From: Streptomyces monashensis
GTDB taxonomy: Bacteria > Actinomycetota > Actinomycetes > Streptomycetales > Streptomycetaceae
Reading direction: 5' to 3'
DNA: 64,000 bases
Assembly: GCF_001866665.1 (NCBI RefSeq)
Contig: NZ_MLYO01000012.1
Coordinates: forward strand, 62,001-126,000
Shown: positions 8,903-18,198 of the stretch, in pieces
Numbering within the stretch: position 1 is the first letter of the stretch
Layout: each line of letters begins with the position of its first letter
Notes under the pieces: generated by a model
Seen by the model: only the letters and a program-made list of their open reading frames with translations
Database searches by the model: none
Told to the model about the DNA's origin: nothing
Made by a program: the position numbers and the translations under genes

Positions 8903-10207
8903 CTAGGAGATTTTCACGGGGTTAACCACATCCGCGATGAGCACTAGGACCGTGAAGCACACAAAGATCCCCGCCACCACATACGCCACCGGCATCAGCT
9001 TCGCCACGTCGAACGGACCGGGGTCCGGGCGGCGCAGGACGCGGGCCAGGTTGCGGCGCAGGGCCTCCCACAGGGCGCCCGCGATGTGCCCGCCGTCCAG
9101 GGGGAGCAGCGGGAGCATGTTGAACAGGAACAGGGAGAGGTTGAAGCCGGCGAGCAGCATCACGAACATCGCCACCTGCTGGGAGGCGGGGATGTTCAGG
9201 GTGGCGATGTCGCCGGTGATGCGGGCGGCGCCGACGATGCCGACCGGGGAGTCCGGTTCGCGCGGGCCGTCGCCGAAGGCGGCGTTCCACAGGGCCGGGA
9301 TCTTGGCGGGCAGGGCGGCGAGGGAGTCGACGGCGTCGCCGACCCGGTCGGTCATCCAGGTCACGGACTCGCCGAAGCTCTGGTGGACCACGCCGGTGGC
9401 GGAGCTGAAGCCGAGGAAGCCGGCCTTGACGTACTTGCCCTGGACGTACGTACCGCTGGAGTCCTTCTGGGCGACCAGGTTCGTGGCGATGGTGGCGTGC
9501 AGCGTGAGCTGCCTGCCGTCGCGGTCGACGACGATCGGGACCGTCTTGCCGGCGCTGTCGCGGATCAGGTCGGAGAGGGTGTTCCAGTCCTTGGTCCGCT
9601 TGCCGTCGAAGGAGACGATCTTGTCGCGCTTCTGCATGCCCGCGGCCTGGGCCGGGGAGGCGGGGTCGGACTTCTTGCAGCTGTCGCGGTTCTCGCTCTG
9701 GGCGATGACGCAGGGCGAGACGGAGGCGACCGTCGTCGTCTGCTGCTGGATGCCGAAGCCCATCAGGACCGTGAAGAAGAGGGCGACCGCGAGGATCAGG
9801 TTCATGAACGGGCCGGCGAACATGACGATGACGCGCTTCCAGGGCTTGCGCGTGTAGAACATGCGCGTCTCGTCACCCGGCTGGAGTTCCTCGAAGGCGG
9901 CCGAGCGGGCGTCCTCGATCATGCCGCGCCACGGTGAGGTGGAGCGGGCGGAGACCCGGCCCGCCTCGTCGGGCGGGAACATGCCGATCATGCGGATGTA
10001 GCCGCCGAGCGGGACCGCCTTGATGCCGTACTCGGTGTCGCCCTTCTTCCGGGACCAGACGGTCGGGCCGAAGCCGACCATGTACTGCGGCACGCGGATG
10101 CCGAAGAGCTTGGCCGTGGAGAGGTGCCCCAGCTCGTGCCAGGCGATCGAGACGAGCAGGCCGACCGCGAAGACCACTATGCCGAGGATGAACATCAAGG
10201 TCGTCAT
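8903..10207 (-). CDS. rseP: Site-2 membrane metalloprotease (RseP/M50B)
   Basis: The product has 434 residues. The first transmembrane helix carries the zinc motif HELGH at residues 24-28. A PDZ domain lies in the middle ([19 protein letters not shown]) and the third zinc ligand is in the C-terminal [17 protein letters not shown]. These proteases cleave transmembrane substrates such as anti-sigma factors inside the membrane. The start overlaps the stop of dxr by 4 bp (ATGA), so the genes are co-translated. It is longer than minimal RseP because of insertions in the PDZ region, which is usual in actinomycetes. Confidence 0.95.
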   Translation of the reverse strand: MTTLMFILGIVVFAVGLLVSIAWHELGHLSTAKLFGIRVPQYMVGFGPTVWSRKKGDTEYGIKAVPLGGYIRMIGMFPPDEAGRVSARSTSPWRGMIEDARSAAFEELQPGDETRMFYTRKPWKRVIVMFAGPFMNLILAVALFFTVLMGFGIQQQTTTVASVSPCVIAQSENRDSCKKSDPASPAQAAGMQKRDKIVSFDGKRTKDWNTLSDLIRDSAGKTVPIVVDRDGRQLTLHATIATNLVAQKDSSGTYVQGKYVKAGFLGFSSATGVVHQSFGESVTWMTDRVGDAVDSLAALPAKIPALWNAAFGDGPREPDSPVGIVGAARITGDIATLNIPASQQVAMFVMLLAGFNLSLFLFNMLPLLPLDGGHIAGALWEALRRNLARVLRRPDPGPFDVAKLMPVAYVVAGIFVCFTVLVLIADVVNPVKIS

Positions 10208-11475
10208 GCACGCGCCTCCGCGGTCGCCGTCGTGGCTGTCAGTTCACGGGCCCGGGCCCGGGCCCAGGTCTCCGCTTCGAGGACGTCCGGCACGGTGAGT
10301 GAGGTTCCCGTGACCGGGGTGCCGTGTTCCTCGACGACCCGGGTCACGGTTTCCATGATCCCGTTGAAGGGCAGTGCGCCGCTGCGGAAGGCCTCGACGC
10401 ACTCCTCGTTGGCCGCATTGAACACCGCCGGGGCCGTGCCCGCGAGCTGCCCCACGTGCCGGGCGAGGTTCACCGAGGGGAAGGCCTCGTCGTCCAGCGG
10501 GAAGAACTCCCAGGTGGAGGCCTTGCTCCAGTCGAAGGCGGGCGCGGCGTCGGGGACGCGTTCGGGCCAGCCCAGTCCGATGGCGATGGGCCCGCGCATG
10601 TCGGGGGGCGTCGCCTGGGCGATCGTGGATCCGTCGGTGAACTCGACCATCGAGTGAACATACGACTGGGGATGCACGACCACCTCAATGCGGTCGAAGG
10701 GAATGTCGTAGAGGAGGTGTGCCTCGATGACCTCCAGGCCCTTGTTGACGAGGGTCGCGGAGTTGATCGTGATCACCGGGCCCATCGCCCAGGTGGGGTG
10801 GGCGAGGGCGTCCTCGACGGTGACGTGCGCGAGCTCGGCCTTCGTACGGCCGCGGAAGGGGCCGCCGGAGGCGGTCACCACCAGCTTGCGGACGTCGGCC
10901 CGGGTGCCCGATGCCAGTGCCTGGAAGAGTGCCGCGTGCTCGGAGTCGACCGGGATGATCTGGCCGGGCTTGGCGAGCGCCTTGACCAGCGGGCCGCCGA
11001 CGATCAGCGACTCCTTGTTGGCGAGGGCGAGGGTGCGGCCGGCCTCCAGGGCGGCGAGGGTGGGTGCGAGGCCGATGGAGCCGGTGATGCCGTTCAGGAC
11101 CGTGTGGCAGTCGGAGGCGGCGAGGTGGGTGGCCGCCTCCGGTCCGGCGAGGATCTCGGGCAGCGGCTCCCCCGTTCCGTACTCGGCGGCGAGCGCCTCG
11201 CGCAGGGCGGCCACGGCGTCCTCGCGGGCGACCGCGACCGTGCGCACCCGCAGCCGGCGGGCCTGCTCGGCGAGGAGGGCCACGCGGCCGCCGTTCGCGG
11301 ACAGGGCGGTGACGCGGAAGCGGTGGGGGTGGCGCAGCACGAGGTCGATGGCCTGGGTGCCGATGGATCCGGTGGAGCCGAGGATCACCACGTCCTTGGG
11401 GCCGTCGCCCGCGAGAGGGTCGTAGACGAGGTGCGGATCGGCGAGGGGTGCCGGATGGGCGGGGCTGTCGGTCAT
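10204..11475 (-). CDS. dxr: 1-deoxy-D-xylulose 5-phosphate reductoisomerase
   Basis: The product has 423 residues. The NADPH-binding motif [17 protein letters not shown] lies at about residues 30-47. Active-site and metal-binding segments are recognised in [24 protein letters not shown] and [10 protein letters not shown]. The enzyme commits DXP to the isoprenoid pathway by forming 2-C-methyl-erythritol 4-phosphate. A roughly 28-residue extension precedes the Rossmann fold, as in other Streptomyces. It is the first gene of the dxr-rseP-ispG run. Confidence 0.97.
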   Translation of the reverse strand: MTDSPAHPAPLADPHLVYDPLAGDGPKDVVILGSTGSIGTQAIDLVLRHPHRFRVTALSANGGRVALLAEQARRLRVRTVAVAREDAVAALREALAAEYGTGEPLPEILAGPEAATHLAASDCHTVLNGITGSIGLAPTLAALEAGRTLALANKESLIVGGPLVKALAKPGQIIPVDSEHAALFQALASGTRADVRKLVVTASGGPFRGRTKAELAHVTVEDALAHPTWAMGPVITINSATLVNKGLEVIEAHLLYDIPFDRIEVVVHPQSYVHSMVEFTDGSTIAQATPPDMRGPIAIGLGWPERVPDAAPAFDWSKASTWEFFPLDDEAFPSVNLARHVGQLAGTAPAVFNAANEECVEAFRSGALPFNGIMETVTRVVEEHGTPVTGTSLTVPDVLEAETWARARARELTATTATAEARA

Positions 11476-11612
11476 CTCTCCATTGTTGCCGCATCGGGGA
11501 GCGCTCCGGACAGGGCGTCCCCCGGGCGGGTGCGTCAGCGGGTTTCGTTGCCGGATGGAGTGATTCTCCCGATGTGAAGTACCGGTGAAGATCGTGTGAT
11601 AACTCTTCAGGC

Positions 11613-12077
11613 ATGTCGATACGTACCGTGCGGCTGCGTGCCGCCCTGCCCGCCCTCGCCGGCGCGGCCCTGCTCACCGGCACCCTGCTCAGCACCCCCG
11701 CCCAGGCGGCCGGGGGCGTGCGGATCCACCAGGTCTGGTACGACAGCCCCGGCAGGGACACCCGCTCGAACAGCAGCCTCAACGCCGAGTGGGTGCAGAT
11801 CAGGAACACCGGCGGCACGACCGTCTCGCTGACGGGGTGGGTGCTGAAGGACGCGTCCAACCACCGGTACGTCTTCAAGAGCGTCAGCATCGGCGCCGGG
11901 AAGTACATGAAGATCCACACGGGCCGGGGCACGGACACCGCGACGGACACGTACCAGGGCCGCCGCGCCTACGTCTGGAACAACGACCGGGACACCGCCA
12001 CGCTCACCCGGTCGAACGGGGCCAAGGTCTCCTCGTGCTCCTGGACGAGGCCCGGCGCGGGCCACACGTACTGCTGA
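11613..12077 (+). CDS. Secreted lamin-tail-domain protein
   Basis: The product has 154 residues. A Sec signal peptide (arginines, then a hydrophobic LPALAGAALLTGTLL core, likely cut after AQA near residue 32) is followed by a lamin-tail Ig-like domain. The domain is recognised by LNAEWVQIRNTGGTTVSLTGWVLKD and YVFKSVSIGAGKYMKIHTG. Two cysteines near the C-terminus could form a disulfide. Such small exported domains are common in Streptomyces but their function is unknown; they are thought to bind surfaces or nucleic acids. Confidence 0.88.
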   Translation: MSIRTVRLRAALPALAGAALLTGTLLSTPAQAAGGVRIHQVWYDSPGRDTRSNSSLNAEWVQIRNTGGTTVSLTGWVLKDASNHRYVFKSVSIGAGKYMKIHTGRGTDTATDTYQGRRAYVWNNDRDTATLTRSNGAKVSSCSWTRPGAGHTYC

Positions 12078-12200
12078 CGTACGTAAAGGTGGCGTAAGTA
12101 CTGCTGCCGTAGCGCGAAATCGCGCACGTGCGGTCGTGGATCATGGCATCCTTCCCGTTGGCGCCCGTCAAGTAGGGCGAAACGGGGAGGAGTCACCACC

Positions 12201-12674
12201 ATGAACCGCATGCGCACGACCACGGCCGTGCTGGCCACGACCGGTCTGCTGGCCGCCGCTCAACTGGGTCTCGCGGGCGGCGCGTTCGCCGCCGCGCAGA
12301 CGCCGAAGGCCACCGGCTGCCCGATCGACATCGTCTACCCGAGCCGCTTCTACATCGGCTCGAACCACTGGGTGACGAACGGGGGTCTGTACTTCGGCGT
12401 CAAGAGCAGGACGGCGAGCAGCTTCAAGAGAGTCACGTTCACCATCACGGACACCAAGTACCTCCGCTTCGGCAGGGCCAGGGCGACCGGCGGCCGGATC
12501 ACCCACAACTCCTCCACGTCGGTGTCCGTCTACGCGGGGACCCTCAAGGGCAAGGCGAGCCTCGGCATGAGGATCCCCACGCACCTGCTCAACACCCGTT
12601 CCTACGGCGTGAAGTTCACCCTCCACGGCACGGGCTGGAACTGCGCCGTCAACCAGGGCACCTGGGGCAACTGA
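12201..12674 (+). CDS. Secreted protein of unknown function
   Basis: The product has 157 residues with a clear signal peptide (MNRMRTTTAVLATTGLLAAA, probable cleavage after AFA near residue 30). The mature part is rich in beta-strand-forming, threonine/serine and aromatic residues and has two cysteines (GCPIDIV and WNCAV), suggesting an exported beta-sandwich with one disulfide. GGAGG-type ribosome binding sequence lies before the ATG. I do not recognise a family. It ends 2 bp before the convergent acyl-CoA dehydrogenase gene, with no terminator hairpin between them. Confidence 0.75.
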   Translation: MNRMRTTTAVLATTGLLAAAQLGLAGGAFAAAQTPKATGCPIDIVYPSRFYIGSNHWVTNGGLYFGVKSRTASSFKRVTFTITDTKYLRFGRARATGGRITHNSSTSVSVYAGTLKGKASLGMRIPTHLLNTRSYGVKFTLHGTGWNCAVNQGTWGN

Positions 12675-12676
12675 CC

Positions 12677-14617
12677 TCAAGCGCCGTACGGACGGCGTTC
12701 GTTCTCCCGTGCCGACGGTCCGGGGGTCGCGTCCGCGATCCACGGGCCGTCCCCGGAGGGATCGATGATTCCCTCCTCCAGCCAGGTGTGCGACCCGGCG
12801 AGGACGGCCTTGACCACCGTGTGGTCGACGCCGTCCGTGTTGGTCCACAGCCGGCCGAAGAGCTCCTCGATCCGGATGCGGGCCTGGCGGCAGAAGGCGT
12901 CGGCGAGCTGGTAGGCCTCGCGGCCGTGTTCGCCCTGGACACGCAGCCGCTCGGCCCGTACGCAGGCCGCGCTCATCGCGAACAGCTCCGCGCCGATGTC
13001 CACGATCCGCCCGAGGAAGCCCTGCTTGGTCTCCATGCGGCCCTGCCAGCGGGACATGGCGTAGAAGGTGGAGCGGGCCAGCTTGCGGGCCGCGCGCTCG
13101 ACGTAGCGCAGATGCCCGGACAGGTCGGTCCCGTGCTTGAACTCACCGTAGGCCGTGGGTAGTTGGCCGGGACCCGCGACCAGCCTGGGCAGCCACCTGG
13201 CGTAGAAGACACCCGCGCTCGCGCCCGCCTTCGCCTTGTCCGTAAGGGACTTGTCGGGGTCGATGAGGTCACCGGCGACCGACAGGTGGGCGTCGACGGC
13301 CTCACGGGCGATCAGCAGGTGCATGATCTCCGTGGAGCCCTCGAAGATGCGGTTGATGCGCAGGTCGCGCAGCATCTGCTCGGCCGGGACGGCCCGTTCT
13401 CCGCGTGCCTTCAGGGACTCGGCGGTCTCGTAGCCGCGTCCGCCCCGGATCTGGACCAGTTCGTCGGCCATCTGCCAGGCCATCTCGGAGCCGTAGAGCT
13501 TGGCGAGGGCGGCCTCGATGCGGATGTCGTTGCGGTCCTCGTCGGCCATCTGCGAGGACAGGTCGAGGACGGCCTCCAGGGCGAAGGTCGTGGCCGCGAT
13601 GAAGGAGATCTTCGAGCCCACCGCCTCGTGCAGCGCGACCGGCTTGCCCCACTGCTCGCGCTCCGCCGACCACTCGCGGGCGATCTTCAGACACCACTTG
13701 CCGGATCCCGCGCACATCGCGGGCAGGGAGAGCCGGCCGGTGTTCAGGGTGGTGAGCGCGATCTTCAGGCCCGCGCCCTCGGGGCCGATCCGGTTCGCCG
13801 CCGGCACCCGGACCCGGTGGAAGCGGGTGACGCCGTTCTCGATGCCGCGCAGGCCCATGAAGGCGTTGCGGTTCTCGACGGTGATGCCCTCCGAGTCCGC
13901 CTCGACCACGAACGCGGTGATGCCGCCCTTGTGCCCCTCGGACTTCGGCACCCGGGCCATGACGACGAGCAGATCGGCGACCACGCCGTTGGTGGTCCAC
14001 AGTTTCACTCCGTCGAGGACGTAGGTGTCGTCTCCGTCGGGTACGGCCGTCGTCGCCAGGCGGGCCGGGTCGGAGCCCACGTCCGGCTCGGTGAGCAGGA
14101 ACGCGGAGATGTCGGTGCGGGCGCAGCGCGGCAGGAAGGCGTCCTTCTGCTCCTGGGTGCCGAACATCTTCAGCGGCTGGGGTACGCCGATCGACTGGTG
14201 GGCGGAGAGCAGCGCGCCGATGGCGGGGCTCACGGAGCCGACCAGGGCGAGGGCCTTGTTGTAGTAGAGCTGGGTGAGGCCGAGACCGCCGTACTTGGGG
14301 TCGATCTTCATGCCGAGGGCGCCGAGTTCCTTCAGGCCCGCGACGACCTCGTCGGGGATGCGGGCCTCGCGCTCGATGCGGGCCGGGTCGACCGTCGTCT
14401 CGCAGAAGGCGCGCAGCTTCGCCAGGAACTCCTCGCCGCGCCGGACGGAGTCGTCGTCCGGGAGCGGGTGGGGATGGATGAGGTCGAGCCGGAAACGCCC
14501 GAGGAACAGTTCCTTGGCGAAGCTGGGCTTGCGCCAGTCCTGTTCCCGGGCGGCCTCCGCCACCTGGCGCGCCTCGCGCTCGGTGACGTTGGTTCGGGGG
14601 GTGGTGGGGGCGGACAT
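12677..14617 (-). CDS. Acyl-CoA dehydrogenase (long FadE type)
   Basis: I chose ATG 14617 (646 residues) because GAGGTGA lies just upstream and the frame further upstream is poor. Acyl-CoA dehydrogenase motifs are clear: AFLLTEPDVGSDPARLATTA for FAD/substrate binding, GLRGIENGVTRFHRVRVPAANRIG in the middle, and QIRGGRGYETAESLKARGE near the FAD-binding C-terminus. A C-terminal extension beyond the usual 380-400 residues is typical of the large actinobacterial FadE group. It oxidises acyl-CoA to the enoyl-CoA; chain length is not predictable. Confidence 0.9.
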   Translation of the reverse strand: MSAPTTPRTNVTEREARQVAEAAREQDWRKPSFAKELFLGRFRLDLIHPHPLPDDDSVRRGEEFLAKLRAFCETTVDPARIEREARIPDEVVAGLKELGALGMKIDPKYGGLGLTQLYYNKALALVGSVSPAIGALLSAHQSIGVPQPLKMFGTQEQKDAFLPRCARTDISAFLLTEPDVGSDPARLATTAVPDGDDTYVLDGVKLWTTNGVVADLLVVMARVPKSEGHKGGITAFVVEADSEGITVENRNAFMGLRGIENGVTRFHRVRVPAANRIGPEGAGLKIALTTLNTGRLSLPAMCAGSGKWCLKIAREWSAEREQWGKPVALHEAVGSKISFIAATTFALEAVLDLSSQMADEDRNDIRIEAALAKLYGSEMAWQMADELVQIRGGRGYETAESLKARGERAVPAEQMLRDLRINRIFEGSTEIMHLLIAREAVDAHLSVAGDLIDPDKSLTDKAKAGASAGVFYARWLPRLVAGPGQLPTAYGEFKHGTDLSGHLRYVERAARKLARSTFYAMSRWQGRMETKQGFLGRIVDIGAELFAMSAACVRAERLRVQGEHGREAYQLADAFCRQARIRIEELFGRLWTNTDGVDHTVVKAVLAGSHTWLEEGIIDPSGDGPWIADATPGPSARENERRPYGA

Positions 14618-14836
14618 GAGGCTCACCTCGCCGCGAAGAGGGATGATTGCGGACCGTTCGCTACCGACCCGTGCTACTGGATCGTTCGTACCCGAAACGG
14701 GCCGCCCCCACCACCCCTCGCGCGTCCGTTCAGCCGATATCCACCGGGTACGCCGTGGTGTCCGGAAGTCGTCGAGGTTCACGGCCGCGCAGGTGGTATG
14801 GATGCGGCGGACGAAGGACGTGGGGCACCAAGGAGA

Positions 14837-14854
14837 TGTCGAAGCGCTTCGACA
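14837..14854. promoter_or_regulatory. LacI-type operator O1 (perfect 18-bp palindrome)
   Basis: TGTCGAAGCGCTTCGACA is a perfect inverted repeat with the central CG typical of LacI-family operators. It lies about 110 bp upstream of the LacI-type regulator, so autoregulation is likely. The same 14-bp core recurs at 14931, 27882 and 28065. Confidence 0.8.
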
Positions 14855-14930
14855 ATCACTGGACACCCCACCCTCGCTGAAGCTAGTCTCAATCTCACCC
14901 TCACTCGCGCCCTAGTCGGTACGCGCTCCG

Positions 14931-14944
14931 TCGAAGCGCTTCAC
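14931..14944. promoter_or_regulatory. LacI-type operator O2 (one base from perfect)
   Basis: TCGAAGCGCTTCAC at this position matches the O1 core except at the right edge. It ends about 17 bp before the regulator's start codon, overlapping the probable transcript start or leader, a position suited to repression. Confidence 0.7.
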
Positions 14945-14961
14945 ATAGCTTGGAGAGCCGG

Positions 14962-16011
14962 ATGGTCACCCTCGCCGAGGTCGCCCAGCACGCCGGAGTG
15001 TCGGCGAGCACGGTGAGTTACGTCCTCAGCGGCAAGCGGTCCATCTCCGCCACCACCCGGCAGCGGGTCGAGGAGAGCATCCGGGAGCTGGGCTACCACC
15101 CGAACGCCGGCGCCCGCGCGCTGGCGAGCAACCGGTCGAACATCATCGCGCTGATGATCCCGCTGCGCACCGACATGTACGTGCCGGTGATGATGGAGAT
15201 CGCCATCGCGGTGGCCACCACGGCCCGCACGCACGGCTACGACGTCCTGCTGCTCACCGGCGAGGAGGGGCCGGACGCGGTGCGCCGGGTCACCGGCAGC
15301 GGCCTCGCCGACGCGATGATCCTGATGGACGTCGAGCTGGAGGACGAGCGGCTGCCGCTGCTGCGGGACGGGGGTGTCCCCGCTGGAGCGCAGTCGAGAG
15401 CGGGGGACGATCAGCCCTCGGTCCTGATCGGGCTGCCCGCCGACACGGACGGCCTGACCTGCGTGGACCTGGACTGGACGGCGACCGGCGCGCTCTGTGT
15501 GGAGCATCTGGCGGGGCTCGGTCACCGTGACATCGCTGTCATCGGCGAGGCCCCGGCCGTCTACGAACGGCACACCGGCTTCGCCGAGCGCACCCTCGAC
15601 GGACTGCGCTCCCGGGCCCGCGAGACGGGCGTACGGCTGCTGCACCGCCCGTGCGAGGGCGGGTACGACGCGATGGCCGTCACCCTGGCCCGGATCTTCG
15701 ACGAGCGTCCGGGCACGACCGGGTTCGTGGTGCAGAACGAGTCGGCGGTGGAGCCGCTGCTCGCCCTGCTGCGCCAGCAGGGCCGGGCCGTGCCCGAGGA
15801 CGTCTCCGTGGTCGCGATCTGCCCCGACCAGGTCGCCGTGCAGGCCTCGGTGCGGCTGACCTCGGTCGCCATCCCCGCGCAGGAGATGGGCCGGCGCGCC
15901 GTGGAGCACCTGGTGGCCAAGCTGGACGGGCGCGGCGGCGACGGCGTCGTGCTGCTCCCGCCCGAGCTGACCGAGCGGGCGAGCACGGGACCGGCGACCG
16001 CCGCGTCCTGA
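14962..16011 (+). CDS. LacI-family regulator of the xyloglucan locus
   Basis: The start at ATG 14962 is chosen over TTG 14950 because GGAG sits 7 bp upstream. The N-terminal HTH (VTLAEVAQHAGVSASTVSYVLSGKRSIS) is followed by the hinge helix (NAGARALASNRS) and a periplasmic-binding-protein-like effector domain to about residue 345. Two operator-like palindromes lie upstream. The GH31 gene follows 75 bp downstream in the same direction. The effector domain carries a 13-residue in-frame insertion (GGVPAGAQSRAGD) encoded by a palindromic repeat, between LLRD and DQPSVLIG, which could affect ligand response. The effector is inferred to be a xyloglucan-derived sugar. Confidence 0.88.
   Translation: MVTLAEVAQHAGVSASTVSYVLSGKRSISATTRQRVEESIRELGYHPNAGARALASNRSNIIALMIPLRTDMYVPVMMEIAIAVATTARTHGYDVLLLTGEEGPDAVRRVTGSGLADAMILMDVELEDERLPLLRDGGVPAGAQSRAGDDQPSVLIGLPADTDGLTCVDLDWTATGALCVEHLAGLGHRDIAVIGEAPAVYERHTGFAERTLDGLRSRARETGVRLLHRPCEGGYDAMAVTLARIFDERPGTTGFVVQNESAVEPLLALLRQQGRAVPEDVSVVAICPDQVAVQASVRLTSVAIPAQEMGRRAVEHLVAKLDGRGGDGVVLLPPELTERASTGPATAAS
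15370..15408. repeat. Palindromic dispersed-repeat insertion inside the LacI gene
   Basis: A 39-bp segment has arms GTCCCCGCT and AGCGGGGGAC around a short loop. Its pattern resembles a palindromic repeat I recall as scattered through many Streptomyces chromosomes. Removing it restores a continuous LLRD-DQPSVLIG sequence in the regulator, so it looks like an in-frame insertion of 13 codons. Confidence 0.65.
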
Positions 16012-16085
16012 CCTCCACCGACCGTGCCGTCCCGGGCACACCCCTGCCTGCGTCCCTGTCTGCACTCCTCGTCCCAGGAGCCGCC

Positions 16086-18149
16086 GTGAACCAGCCTGCC
16101 GGTACTCAGCCCGCCCTCGCGCAGCCCAAGGTCAGCCTCGCCCAGTCCGCCCCCACCGTCGGCCGCCTCCAGGTGCGCGAGGGGGCACTGGAATGGAGCG
16201 GCCGTCAGGAGACGGTGCGCATCGAGCCGTGGGGTCCGGACGCGGTCCGGGTACGGGCCCGGCTCGGCGGTCCGGTGCTGGAGGGGCTGCCCGGGGCGCT
16301 CCTCGACTCCCCGCCGGCCGCCGAGGCGACGATCACGGTCGGCGAGGCGGAGGGGCAGGTGACGGTCGGCGCGCTGACCGTCGAGGTGAGCGCCGAGGGC
16401 ATGCTCCGCTTCCTGCGCACCGACGACGGTGGCGAGCTGCTCGCCGAGGAGCGGGCGCACTTCTGGTGGCCCGGCCCGCGTCTCTACACGGCGGTCGGCA
16501 GCGGCCACCACCGGCTGGAGCAGCGCTTCGCCGCGTACGAGGACGAGAAGCTGTACGGCCTGGGCCAGCACCAGCACGGGCGGCTGGACCAGAAGGGCCT
16601 GGTACTGGACCTGGTCCAGCGCAACAGCGAGGTGAGCGTCCCGGTGCTGGTGTCCAGCCGGGGGTACACGCTGCTGTGGAACAACCCGGCGATCGGCCGG
16701 GTGGAGCTGGCGGGCAACGGCACCCGGTGGGTCGCGGACTCGGCCCGGCAGATCGACTACTGGATCACGGCGGGCACTCCGGCCGACGGACAGCGCGCCT
16801 ACAGTGCGGTGACGGGCCGCTCGCCCATGCTGCCCGAGTGGGCGGCGGGCTTCTGGCAGTGCAAGCTGCGCTACCGCACCCAGGGCGAACTCCTCGCCGT
16901 GGCACGGGAGTACAAGCGGCGGGGTCTGCCGATCTCGGCGATCGTGTGCGACTTCTTCCACTGGACGCACCTCGGTGAGTGGAAGTTCGACCCGAAGGAG
17001 TGGCCCGACCCGGCGGCCATGGTCCGCGAGCTGGACGAGCTGGGCATCAAGCTGGTCGTGTCCGTGTGGCCGTCGGTCTCCCCGCTCTCCGAGAACCACC
17101 AGCTGATGGAGCAGCGCGGCTACTTCATCGGCACGCAGTACGGCCCGATGGCGCACGCCGACTGGCCGGACAAGGAGGTCGCCACCCCCGTCCAGGTGGC
17201 GTTCTACGACGCCACGAACCCCGAGGCCCGTGCGTTCGTGTGGTCGAGGATCCGGGACAACTACCTGATCCCGTACGGCATCACGGCGTTCTGGCTGGAC
17301 GCGTGCGAGCCCGAGCTGAAGCCCGGCTTCCCCGAGAACCTGCGCTACTGGGCGGGTCCGGGCCTGGAGGTCGGCAACCTGTACCCGCGCGAGAACGCCC
17401 GCGCCTTCCACGAGGGGCTGCTGGCGGCCGGTCTCGGCGAGGACGAGGTGATCTCGCTCAACCGCTCGGTGTGGGCGGGCAGTCAGCGCCACGGCGCGGC
17501 CCTGTGGTCCGGTGACATCGGCACCGACTTCGCGACGCTGCGGCGGCAGATCGCGGCCGGGCTCAACACCGCGCTGTCCGGCATCCCGTGGTGGAACACC
17601 GACATCGGCGGCTTCCACGGCGGCGACCCGGACGACCCGGCGTACCGCGAGGTGATGGTCCGCTGGTTCCAGTTCGGCACGCTGTCCCCGCTGATGCGGC
17701 TGCACGGCTTCCGCGACCCCGGACTGCCGCTCGGCCCGGAGATGACCGGCGGTCCCAACGAGGTGTGGTCCTACGGCGAGGAGGCGGGCGCGATCCTGGA
17801 GCGCTGTCTGCGTCTGCGCGAGCGCCTGAAGCCGTACATCCTGGGGGTCATGCGCGAGACCCACGAGCAGGGCCTGCCCGTGCTGCGCCCGCTCTTCCTG
17901 GAGTTCCCCGGGGACCGGGCGGCCTGGTCGGTGGACGACGCCTACCTCTTCGGGCGCGACCTGCTCGTCGCCCCGGTGCTGACGGCGGGCGCCAGGGCCC
18001 GTACGGCGTACCTGCCGGCGGGGGCGAGCTGGACGGACGCCTGGACGGGCACGGCGTACGAGGGCGGTACGACGGTGACGGTGGACGCGCCGCTGGACCG
18101 TATCCCGCTGTTCCTGCGGGACGGCGCGCGGCTGCCGGTCGCCGGATGA
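16086..18149 (+). CDS. GH31 alpha-xylosidase
   Basis: The product has 687 residues from GTG 16086, which has AGGAG 5 bp upstream; the longer open frame upstream lies within the LacI gene. No signal peptide is visible, so it acts in the cytoplasm. GH31 hallmarks: a beta-sandwich with KLYGLGQHQHG, barrel entry FWQCKLRYRTQGELL, the nucleophile in FWLDACEPE (Asp405) and the acid/base in WSGDIG (Asp477). CKLRYRTQ and FFHWTHLGEWKFD are typical of the alpha-xylosidase branch, which removes non-reducing-end xylose from xyloglucan oligosaccharides. It is co-transcribed with the LacI regulator and ends at a strong terminator. Confidence 0.9.
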   Translation: MNQPAGTQPALAQPKVSLAQSAPTVGRLQVREGALEWSGRQETVRIEPWGPDAVRVRARLGGPVLEGLPGALLDSPPAAEATITVGEAEGQVTVGALTVEVSAEGMLRFLRTDDGGELLAEERAHFWWPGPRLYTAVGSGHHRLEQRFAAYEDEKLYGLGQHQHGRLDQKGLVLDLVQRNSEVSVPVLVSSRGYTLLWNNPAIGRVELAGNGTRWVADSARQIDYWITAGTPADGQRAYSAVTGRSPMLPEWAAGFWQCKLRYRTQGELLAVAREYKRRGLPISAIVCDFFHWTHLGEWKFDPKEWPDPAAMVRELDELGIKLVVSVWPSVSPLSENHQLMEQRGYFIGTQYGPMAHADWPDKEVATPVQVAFYDATNPEARAFVWSRIRDNYLIPYGITAFWLDACEPELKPGFPENLRYWAGPGLEVGNLYPRENARAFHEGLLAAGLGEDEVISLNRSVWAGSQRHGAALWSGDIGTDFATLRRQIAAGLNTALSGIPWWNTDIGGFHGGDPDDPAYREVMVRWFQFGTLSPLMRLHGFRDPGLPLGPEMTGGPNEVWSYGEEAGAILERCLRLRERLKPYILGVMRETHEQGLPVLRPLFLEFPGDRAAWSVDDAYLFGRDLLVAPVLTAGARARTAYLPAGASWTDAWTGTAYEGGTTVTVDAPLDRIPLFLRDGARLPVAG

Positions 18150-18153
18150 GACC

Positions 18154-18184
18154 GGGGCCGGTCCCCTGCGGGACCGGCCCCTTT
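18154..18184. terminator. Intrinsic terminator after GH31
   Basis: A perfect 12-bp stem (GGGGCCGGTCCC / GGGACCGGCCCC) with a 4-nt loop is followed by TTT. It separates the GH31 gene from the convergent end of the GH12 gene and may serve both. Confidence 0.85.
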
Positions 18185-18198
18185 CGCGCATCGGCGGC

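Noticed and set aside
14618..14866. N-terminal extension of the acyl-CoA dehydrogenase
   Set aside because: It has no similarity pattern, and a good ribosome site is placed before ATG 14617.
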